The translations under genes and the position numbers were made by a program. DNA of 11,239 nt from JAKZSU01 sp047517485 (GTDB taxonomy: Bacteria > Pseudomonadota > Alphaproteobacteria > UBA7887): positions 1 through 11,239 of the forward strand of contig JAKZSU010000215.1 of the NCBI GenBank assembly GCA_047517485.1. Reading direction: 5' to 3'. A model generated the notes under the pieces. The model was not told the DNA's origin, ran no database searches, and worked only from the letters and a program-made list of their open reading frames with translations. Below are positions 1 through 6,075 of this stretch, one piece after another; the first letter of the stretch is position 1, and each line of letters starts with the position of its first letter.

Positions 1-44
1 GCCGCGTGAGACAAACTTGTGTCCAAGGAACCGGGTGCGCTACA
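1..44 (+). mobile_element. IS3-like insertion sequence, 3' end (left copy, partial)
   Basis: Bases 1-9 read GCC GCG TGA, the last two alanine codons and stop of the transposase seen more fully at the right end of the window. The non-coding end follows and finishes ...GGGTGCGCTACA at 44, giving the usual terminal CA of IS3-type elements. The whole stretch is identical to the reverse complement of 11104-11147. The rest of this copy lies to the left, outside the window. The IS3 assignment comes from the transposase C-terminus of the right copy and is inferred. Confidence 0.8.
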
Positions 45-358
45 GGCGGTGCAGCACGAGCCGGTCCCCTACAAGGGCCTAGTCGGCGGTCATCGCAGCC
101 TCGGAAACCAAATGTAGGGGATACGAGAGCGAAGTGGATACTCAGTTCGCACAATACGGATCCATCGACCTGGCTATACTCGTTCGTCACGTTGATTCGC
201 CAGTTTATGCGATGAGACTTTCCTGATTCACCGCCATCAGCATCATATTATCGAGCGAGGAGTCCCGCCGGAACGCGTAGAATTTTGGCCAATTGTCTTT
301 TTCTCTCAATCAGGCAACTGATACCAAGCTGTGGAACACTATGTTGATTATTGCCACA
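45..358. other. Stretch without a convincing gene next to the left IS
   Basis: Open frames here are short and resemble nothing I know. The only structure I see is CCCCTACA at 66-73 matched by its exact complement TGTAGGGG at 113-120, plus a smaller GCGAA (130-134)/TTCGC (147-151) pairing just downstream. This could be a folded RNA or the remains of a gene broken by the IS. From about 180 onward the sequence is richer in A/T than the core genes further right and runs into the 3' end of the minus-strand gene at 359. Confidence 0.35.
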
Positions 359-1042
359 CTATTTTGAATACTCCGGAATGAAACTATTCTGCTGATCGGC
401 ATAAAATGGTAGATCTTTGATGCGTTGATCGATTTTCACTAGCACCGCTGTAAATTTACCGCTCTCGACAGTTTTATAATCCCGCTCGAAGTCGGCAGCT
501 GACACGGATTCAGGCAAGCCAGATAAATTGGGAAATATTGCCGCCTCCGAAGTGAGTCTGTCGATTAGCGTTTCGCGTTCTTCCTTAACAAGTGCGCTTT
601 CAAGCAATTGTGCCGCGAAATTTATGCCAGCCCGGTCCGCGGCTAAATCCTCGAAACTGAAACCACTGCCTCCCGAGTTGCTATCGAGCAATTCCTTGAA
701 TTCGCCTATGGGATACGCCAAACCACTTCTGCTGGCGGTCTCAAGCGCCGCCGATATTATGAAGTGTTGTCGAAGGTCACCACGTCCGGCGAGGGTCACG
801 TTGTGACATTGGGACCGTCGCGATTTCAGGTCCCCTGTGATGACTTCGCCTACCAGGTATTGCGTCCGCCAATGACCGCAGTAGATGCCGAGAGCGAGGA
901 TGGCTGACCTTACCTCCTGCACAGAATCGCCATTGTCGGCGCGTTCATTGGCCAGATTGAGCGCGAAGTGTAGGTATGGGAAGAACGTTCCGGATGTTGG
1001 CAAGACGCGGTCATAAACGGCCTTATTGAGAACGGCGGTCAC
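359..1042 (-). CDS. Uncharacterised 227-aa protein
   Basis: An open frame of 227 codons with a GTG start at 1042 and a stop at 359-361. The frame is open upstream of 1042, so the true start could lie further up or may have been lost. Visible features are a helical N-terminal half (HFALNLANERAD, then an E-V-R-S-A-I-L-A-L-G stretch), a central GRGDLRQHF motif, and KELLDS...GGSGFSFEDLAADRAG at about residues 117-140. The C-terminus holds a basic QRIKDLPFY segment. The central part recalls the layout of YfiM/DUF2279-like proteins (His near a small helix, then K-E-L-x-D, then F/W-S-x-x-D-L-A-x-D-x-A-G). The likeness is loose and no function follows from it. There is no signal peptide or membrane segment. 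Its GC content is lower than that of the core genes, suggesting an accessory origin. I believe it is a real gene because low-GC DNA keeps a long open frame with family-like motifs. Confidence 0.6.
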   Translation of the reverse strand: MTAVLNKAVYDRVLPTSGTFFPYLHFALNLANERADNGDSVQEVRSAILALGIYCGHWRTQYLVGEVITGDLKSRRSQCHNVTLAGRGDLRQHFIISAALETASRSGLAYPIGEFKELLDSNSGGSGFSFEDLAADRAGINFAAQLLESALVKEERETLIDRLTSEAAIFPNLSGLPESVSAADFERDYKTVESGKFTAVLVKIDQRIKDLPFYADQQNSFIPEYSK

Positions 1043-1045
1043 TAG

Positions 1046-1084
1046 TGTCCGCCCGGGTGGACTAATTTTGCTCCGCCGTTGACA
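1046..1084. mobile_element. Possible IS end remnant (TGTC...GACA)
   Basis: This 39-bp segment begins TGTC and ends GACA, so each end is the complement of the other. Read on the minus strand, its GGCGGAGCAAAATTAGTCCA stretch resembles the repeated motifs I associate with IS21-family termini. No transposase sequence is attached, so if the reading is right it is a relic. It lies 3 bp upstream of the GTG start of the minus-strand gene ending at 359, and may have replaced that gene's original upstream region. Confidence 0.3.
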
Positions 1085-1117
1085 GTATGGCAGCGTGCCA
1101 TCGAATGGGGTAGGGGA

Positions 1118-1288
1118 ATGTCAAACGTGAAATCGCAGATTCAGCGTTTCAAGGAAGCCGCCCGCGAGTCGGGCGCAGACATGAGCAAGGATGAATTCGC
1201 CCGCGTCATCGGCGGGCTGGCGAAGCCTAAGCCGCAACCACAGGCGCAGCCACCCGACAAGGATCAGGAAGCCGAAGACGCATCTTGA
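1118..1288 (+). CDS. Small conserved-looking protein, 56 aa
   Basis: ATG at 1118 follows AGGGG at 1112-1116, so the Shine-Dalgarno-like run sits almost against the start. A TTG 39 nt further upstream is in frame but would read through the putative IS remnant. Residues 1-34 form an amphipathic charged helix region, QIQRFKEAARESGADMSKDEFARVIGGLA. The rest is a proline/glutamine/acidic tail, KPKPQPQAQPPDKDQEAEDAS, probably disordered. The RFKEAARE...D-x-S-x-x-x-F pattern is like short alphaproteobacterial proteins of unknown role that I recall, but I cannot name the family. The stop codon is followed directly by an 18-bp perfect palindrome. Confidence 0.6.
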   Translation: MSNVKSQIQRFKEAARESGADMSKDEFARVIGGLAKPKPQPQAQPPDKDQEAEDAS

Positions 1289-1306
1289 CGGTATCACGTG
1301 ATACCG
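1289..1306. promoter_or_regulatory. 18-bp perfect palindrome
   Basis: CGGTATCACGTGATACCG is its own reverse complement over all 18 bases and starts on the base after the stop codon of the 56-aa gene. It has no spacer and no T-run after it, so it suits a dimeric regulator's operator better than a terminator. No matching second copy was seen in the window. Confidence 0.4.
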
Positions 1307-1336
1307 CGGCAGTCTGCACCCCTGTGGTGCGAACTA

Positions 1337-1342
1337 TATAAT
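1337..1342 (+). promoter_or_regulatory. Candidate -10 element upstream of repeat copy 1
   Basis: A perfect TATAAT lies 17 nt before the first hairpin of repeat copy 1, which would put transcription start near 1349. A -35 at the normal distance (CTGCAC, 1314-1319) is poor. It is worth noting mainly because it could drive the repeat as an independent transcript. Confidence 0.3.
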
Positions 1343-1358
1343 CGCCCTTTTAAAACCA

Positions 1359-1440
1359 CCGGACTGTACGGTGTGCAGGCCGGCAAGCGCGACCGCGCGC
1401 CCGAGCTTATGCGAGGCAGCCTGCGTGGCGCTTGAACGCG
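1359..1440 (+). repeat. Dispersed structured element, copy 1 (3' part missing)
   Basis: The 5' hairpin has arms 1359-1369 and 1373-1383 with loop GGT: nine Watson-Crick pairs, one G-U and one A-G mismatch. The core at 1382-1417 (GGCAAGCGCGACCGCGCGCC, then CGAGCTTATGCGAGGC) matches copies 2 and 3 almost base for base. The similarity to copy 2 continues through GCGTGGCGCTTGAACGC to 1439 and then stops, so the 3' hairpin found in copies 2 and 3 is absent. It lies between the 56-aa gene and the convergent 59-aa gene. Confidence 0.8.
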
Positions 1441-1453
1441 GTTTAAACGACTC

Positions 1454-1633
1454 CTAGCGCCGGGCGGGGCCCGACTGGAGGCTTCCCGCTTTGCGCAGGA
1501 TGACCTTGCACAACTCCTCGATCAGCAACTCGCGCTGGTGCACCGAGGCTTGCAACAGACCGAGCCCGGTCGGCGTTTCGGCCGGCGAATCGGTCGATGA
1601 GTCGTCATAGGCGAGTTCAGCGGTGTGATCCAT
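1454..1633 (-). CDS. Hypothetical 59-aa protein
   Basis: ATG at 1633 is preceded on the minus strand by AAGGA with an 8-nt gap, a good ribosome site. A GTG one codon upstream is the alternative start. The N-terminal 25 residues are rich in acidic, Ser and Thr residues (MDHTAELAYDDSSTDSPAE). The C-terminal half is a predicted helix (LLQASVHQRELLIEELCKVILRKAG) with a short basic end. I do not recognise the family. It is transcribed in the same direction as thyX but about 185 nt downstream of it, so a shared transcript is possible but not shown. The clear ribosome site is the main support for it being real. Confidence 0.5.
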   Translation of the reverse strand: MDHTAELAYDDSSTDSPAETPTGLGLLQASVHQRELLIEELCKVILRKAGSLQSGPARR

Positions 1634-1818
1634 CACTGGAATCCTTGGCCTTTATGCGTTGGGTCAAAACCCGTGCAAGCACGAGTCCAACACAGCGCAC
1701 CTAAGAAATCGTAAAGATACCAAGCCGTTGAACGCCGCGTTCGCGTGCACGCCACCGCCGCGGCAGAGCCCAAGGCAGAATCTTCCGAGCCATTATTACC
1801 GGCTCAAATGATGCGGAT

Positions 1819-2805
1819 TTAGTCGGATTTCTCCAACAACGCCATCAGTTCGCGCCATTCGCGCGGCGCCAGGCCACTGGTCTCTTGGCCCACGTCCTCG
1901 CCCGCGAGCAGGCGTCTGACAACGGATAATCCGGCCGCCGACAGCGACGCCGCGCCATGCATGTAATCGATGAACGCCTGATAGGTTGCCGGCACCCAAT
2001 GGCGCAAAACCTGATCGAGCATCACGTCGGCATAGGCGCGGATTTCGTATTGCGCGTGGGCATCGGCGCGCAACGAGAGAAAATGCATCAGATTGTGCAG
2101 ATCGGTCTTCCAATACCACTGGGTATAAAAGCTGAGCGGCAAGTTCATCCGCGCCAACTCGCGCGCCAGGCCGGCGCGGCCCTCGTCGATCGTCGCGCCG
2201 TCCTCGTCCTCGTTGAGCATTTCGACGTAATGGTCATAGGTCTGCTCGGCATCGTCGCGCAACAGGGCGAGCACCCGCGCCGCCTCGGCACCTTCGAGCA
2301 CGTCGCCGCGGCCCTGGCGATTGTCGGTCGACTGCGCCGCCAGATGCTCGGCGGCCGGCACGTAGAATTCCCGGTCGAGCACCGAGTAGCGCGCGGAATA
2401 TTCGTTGACGTTGGCGGTGCGGTGGCGAATCCACTGGCGCGCGACGAAGATCGGCAGTTTGACGTGAAACTTGATCTCGCACATTTCGAACGGCGTGGTA
2501 TGGCGGTGGCGCAACAGATAGCGGATCAGCCCGGCATCCTCGCGCACCTTGCGCGTGCCCTTGCCGTAGGAAACCCGCGCCGCCTGCACCACCGCGCCGT
2601 CGTCGCCCATATAATCGATCACCCGCACGACCCCATGATCGAGTACCGGCAGCGCCTGGTAGAGAATCTCCTCCAGCGCCGGCACCGTCGCCCGCCGGGT
2701 TTGATGCGCGGCCGCCCGCGAGGCCTCGATCGCCGCCTGCTCGTCGGCCGAGACCGCGCTCGCGGCGGATTCGGTTGGGGCGTCGCTCGGGTCGATCACG
2801 GCCAT
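1819..2805 (-). CDS. thyX: FAD-dependent thymidylate synthase ThyX
   Basis: ThyX makes dTMP from dUMP using methylenetetrahydrofolate as carbon donor and FAD/NADPH as reductant, replacing the unrelated ThyA. The protein is 328 aa. The diagnostic RHR-x7-S signature is at residues 127-137 (RHRTANVNEYS), preceded by HTTPFEM near 102-108 and followed by LPLSFYTQWYWKTDLHNLMHFL and the SLRADAHAQYEIR segment around 244-256, all family hallmarks of the FAD and dUMP sites. The start was set at ATG 2805 because AAGGA lies 8 nt upstream; the frame stays open to 2976 but that extension has no ribosome site and would run towards the tmRNA promoter. The first 45 or so residues (Ala/Ser/Glu-rich) go beyond the catalytic domain, making the protein longer than compact ThyX enzymes of about 220-250 aa. 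It is divergent from ssrA, with about 190 nt between them. The call is secure. Confidence 0.96.
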   Translation of the reverse strand: MAVIDPSDAPTESAASAVSADEQAAIEASRAAAHQTRRATVPALEEILYQALPVLDHGVVRVIDYMGDDGAVVQAARVSYGKGTRKVREDAGLIRYLLRHRHTTPFEMCEIKFHVKLPIFVARQWIRHRTANVNEYSARYSVLDREFYVPAAEHLAAQSTDNRQGRGDVLEGAEAARVLALLRDDAEQTYDHYVEMLNEDEDGATIDEGRAGLARELARMNLPLSFYTQWYWKTDLHNLMHFLSLRADAHAQYEIRAYADVMLDQVLRHWVPATYQAFIDYMHGAASLSAAGLSVVRRLLAGEDVGQETSGLAPREWRELMALLEKSD

Positions 2806-2960
2806 GATTGCGGTCCTTCGGAGTCTCAACACGCCACCATGCAACGATCCGCGCTTCGACGCGAGCCGAATGTCCGACGACCGCGCCTGTCTTGGGCATT
2901 CGACACCCGCGCGTTCGCCGCTTGTAGCCCCCGACCCGAGAATTGATTCGCAACCAGGTC

Positions 2961-2989
2961 TTCCGCGCGGCCTCACAAGTCCCTATATT
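2961..2989 (+). promoter_or_regulatory. Candidate ssrA promoter
   Basis: TATATT at 2984-2989 is a reasonable -10 element. At a 17-bp spacing the -35 is TTCCGC (2961-2966), a weak match to TTGACA. Start of transcription would fall near 2996, just where the acceptor piece of tmRNA begins to show pairing. Confidence 0.4.
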
Positions 2990-3077
2990 TACCGTGTCGG
3001 TGAAAGCCGACTATGGCGATAAACGCGTTGTGAAATAAGCGTCATGGACCCGGGGGCGGTACCCGGCGCCTCCACCA

Positions 3078-3105
3078 TTATCAGGCGTTTTGACAAGCGC
3101 TTCAT
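3078..3105 (+). other. tmRNA intervening spacer removed on maturation
   Basis: These 28 nt lie between the encoded CCA of the acceptor piece and the first G of the coding piece. In permuted tmRNA the equivalent spacer is cut out, leaving two RNAs held together by pairing. Boundaries follow from the seven-pair acceptor stem. Confidence 0.75.
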
Positions 3106-3190
3106 GGGGGCGAAACAGGTTCGACATGCGTGGTAAAGACAACGTCTTCGTTCGGCATGGCACCACCGTTATCGGGCCAATTGCATAGTT

Positions 3191-3229
3191 GCGAATGACA
3201 ACTACGCCGAGGCTTCGCTCGCCGCGTAA
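3191..3229 (+). other. tmRNA proteolysis tag reading frame
   Basis: The resume codon is GCG at 3191, following TAGTT in the same position as TAGTC in the E. coli molecule. The codons read A-N-D-N-Y-A-E-A-S-L-A-A followed by TAA. With the alanine carried by tmRNA the added tag would be AANDNYAEASLAA. The AND-N start fits the SspB-binding part of known tags, and the LAA end fits ClpX recognition. Confidence 0.93.
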
Positions 3230-3317
3230 TGCGGTCGGCAACCTCACTTAAGTCCCTGGCTTTCGCAAGTTAGGGCGGGGTTCGGGGCGCACCTGGCAAC
3301 AGAAGCGCCCCACTAAT

Positions 3318-3450
3318 CCGACCTGCAGTGAGCGAAACTCATTGCAGGCCGGCAAGCGCGACCGCGCGCTCGAGCTTATGCGAGGCAAGTCTGCGTGGCG
3401 CTTGAACGCACGACACACAGCGATGAGTCTTGCTCATCGCGGTTTGGTAT
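3318..3450 (+). repeat. Dispersed structured element, copy 2 (full length)
   Basis: The 5' hairpin has arms 3318-3332 and 3338-3352 (15 positions, one A-C mismatch, one G-U) with loop CGAAA. The core is GGCAAGCGCGACCGCGCGCT then CGAGCTTATGCGAGGC (3351-3386). The 3' hairpin is GCGATGAG (3420-3427) / CTCATCGC (3433-3440), and the copy ends GGTTTGGTAT at 3450. It aligns to copy 3 without gaps over 133 nt. It starts directly after the tmRNA and ends 42 nt before the sspB start, so it may shape the ssrA 3' end or form part of the sspB leader. Confidence 0.85.
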
Positions 3451-3492
3451 TATCCGTCGGCGGGTGCCGACGCCGCCGTAGTCGAGGACTCG

Positions 3493-4026
3493 ATGACCGA
3501 CGATTTATTGGATTACGAAATTCTGGTCGACGATGCCTTGCGACACGTCGTGCGCGAGGCGCTCGGCCGGGTTTCGCAGCACGGCATGCCGGACGGCCAC
3601 CATTTCTACATCACCTTTCGCACCGACCATCCCGGCACCGAACTCGCCGACGCTCTGCGGGCGCAGTTCGAGGACGAAATGACCATCGTCCTGCAGCACC
3701 AATTTTCGTCGCTGCGCCTCGAGGATCATCGTTTTCGGGTTACCTTGAACTTCTCGGGCGTGCCGCGCACTTTGGTCGTACCATTCGTCGCGATCACCGC
3801 TTTCGCCGATCCCGACGCCAAGTTCGCGCTCCAGTTCCGCACCGAGACCAAAGATACCGGTGTCGTCGAATCGCTCGCCACCGACGCGGCGCCGACGCCC
3901 CACGACACCAACGACGATCAACCGGGCGACGACGATGACGGCGGCGGCGGCGACGGCGGCGAAGACGGCGATAAGGGCGGCGGCGGCGACAAGATCGTCA
4001 CCCTCGACGCGTTCCGCAAGAAATAG
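3493..4026 (+). CDS. sspB: ClpXP adaptor SspB, alphaproteobacterial type
   Basis: SspB binds the N-terminal part of the tmRNA tag and brings tagged proteins to the ClpXP protease in the cytoplasm. The protein is 177 aa. Residues 1-117 match the alphaproteobacterial SspB fold: start MTDDLLDYEILVDDALRHVV, central GHHFYITFRTDHPG, then LRLEDHRFRVTLNFSGVPRTLVVPF and ITAFADPDAKFALQF. Residues 118-166 are a flexible Asp/Gly-rich linker (DDDDGGGGDGGEDGDKGGGGD). The end KIVTLDAFRKK is the short ClpX-docking tail expected of SspB adaptors. ATG 3493 was chosen because GAGG sits 5 nt upstream and the fold begins there; an open frame from 3430 would read through the 3' hairpin of repeat copy 2. The gene lies downstream of ssrA, whose product supplies its substrate signal. 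Confidence 0.93.
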   Translation: MTDDLLDYEILVDDALRHVVREALGRVSQHGMPDGHHFYITFRTDHPGTELADALRAQFEDEMTIVLQHQFSSLRLEDHRFRVTLNFSGVPRTLVVPFVAITAFADPDAKFALQFRTETKDTGVVESLATDAAPTPHDTNDDQPGDDDDGGGGDGGEDGDKGGGGDKIVTLDAFRKK

Positions 4027-4072
4027 CGGCTGTTCGACGCACCCAGACCGCACCCAACCATGAGGAGTTTCG

Positions 4073-5692
<1,620 letters not shown>

Positions 5693-5717
5693 CCCAATCG
5701 ATGGCCGACGCCTAAAA

Positions 5718-5850
5718 CCGAGCTGCAATGAGGGCAACTCAATACAGCTCGGCAAGCGCGACCGCGCGCCCGAGCTTATGCGAGGCCAGCTTGGCCGGCG
5801 AATGAACGCACACCGAACCGCGATGAGTCCTACTCATCGCGGTTCGGTAT
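5718..5850 (+). repeat. Dispersed structured element, copy 3 (full length)
   Basis: The 5' hairpin has arms 5718-5732 and 5738-5752 with loop GGCAA; 13 of 15 positions pair. The core 5751-5786 differs from copy 2 by one base (C for T at 5770). The 3' hairpin is a perfect 17-bp stem, 5812-5828 with 5832-5848, loop CCT. It begins 26 nt after the fumarase stop and ends 9 nt before the start of the ribbon-helix-helix gene. It lies exactly 2400 nt from copy 2 in the same orientation, so the two copies are direct repeats flanking sspB-fumarase. Confidence 0.85.
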
Positions 5851-5859
5851 AAAGCGAGC

Positions 5860-6075
5860 ATGAGCGCGGTCCGCAAATATTCGATCTCCGTCAACGGCCA
5901 TCGCACCAGCGTGTCGCTGGAACCCGAATTCTGGCGCGCCTTTCGCCGCCTATGCGACCAGGCCGGCGCTTCTCCCGGTGAGACCCTGGCCGCGATCGAC
6001 GGCGATCGCGACGGCAATCTGTCGAGCGCGGTCCGCCTCTGGATCCTGGCGCGCCTCGACACCGACCGGGTCTAA
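5860..6075 (+). CDS. Ribbon-helix-helix domain protein, 71 aa
   Basis: The product reads RKYSISVNGHRTSVSLEPEFWRAFRRLCDQAG, then LAAIDGDRDGNLSSAVRLWIL. This is the arrangement of the RHH_4-type family common in alphaproteobacteria: a strand with HRTSVSLE, a helix with EFW..F..L, then the N-L-S-S-A-V-R-x-W-I-L helix. Such proteins are presumed small DNA-binding dimers; the targets are unknown. ATG 5860 lacks a good Shine-Dalgarno and lies 9 nt after the 3' hairpin of repeat copy 3, so the hairpin could cover or expose the start. TATAAA at 5848-5853 overlaps the end of the hairpin and could be a -10 for a nearly leaderless message. The stop codon TAA (6073-6075) overlaps the stop codon of the convergent AsmA gene. 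Confidence 0.88.
   Translation: MSAVRKYSISVNGHRTSVSLEPEFWRAFRRLCDQAGASPGETLAAIDGDRDGNLSSAVRLWILARLDTDRV

Larger units (their letters stand above)
2995..3316 (+). ncRNA. ssrA: Transfer-messenger RNA, circularly permuted two-piece alphaproteobacterial type
   Basis: tmRNA frees stalled ribosomes and adds a degradation tag. In this permuted form the acceptor piece comes first. Its T arm is 3050-3066 (stem CCGGG/CCCGG, 7-nt loop GGCGGTA), followed by CGCCTCC (3067-3073), discriminator A and an encoded CCA ending at 3077. After a spacer the coding piece starts at 3106 with GGGGGCG, which pairs with CGCCTCC over seven positions and places a G-U at position 3, the alanine identity pair. D-loop-like AAACAGGTTCGAC follows. 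Further pairing between pieces: 3006-3010 with 3152-3156 and 3026-3031 with 3139-3144. The tag frame is 3191-3229. Hairpins at 3254-3275 and 3284-3311 close the coding piece. Both outer ends are estimates. The precursor must be processed between 3077 and 3106. Confidence 0.95.

Noticed and set aside
1787..1805. Hairpin GAGCC/GGCTC after the thyX stop as a terminator
   Set aside because: The stem is only 5 bp with a 9-nt loop and no T-run on the minus strand.
1957..2946. 329-codon plus-strand open frame opposite thyX
   Set aside because: ThyX signatures on the minus strand are unambiguous, and the plus-strand product has no recognisable features.
2806..2976. Longer ThyX start at 2976
   Set aside because: No ribosome site or family sequence upstream of 2805, and AAGGA is well placed for the ATG at 2805.
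3430..3492. Longer SspB start at 3430
   Set aside because: It would translate the 3' hairpin of repeat copy 2; the start at 3493 has a ribosome site and begins with the family sequence.
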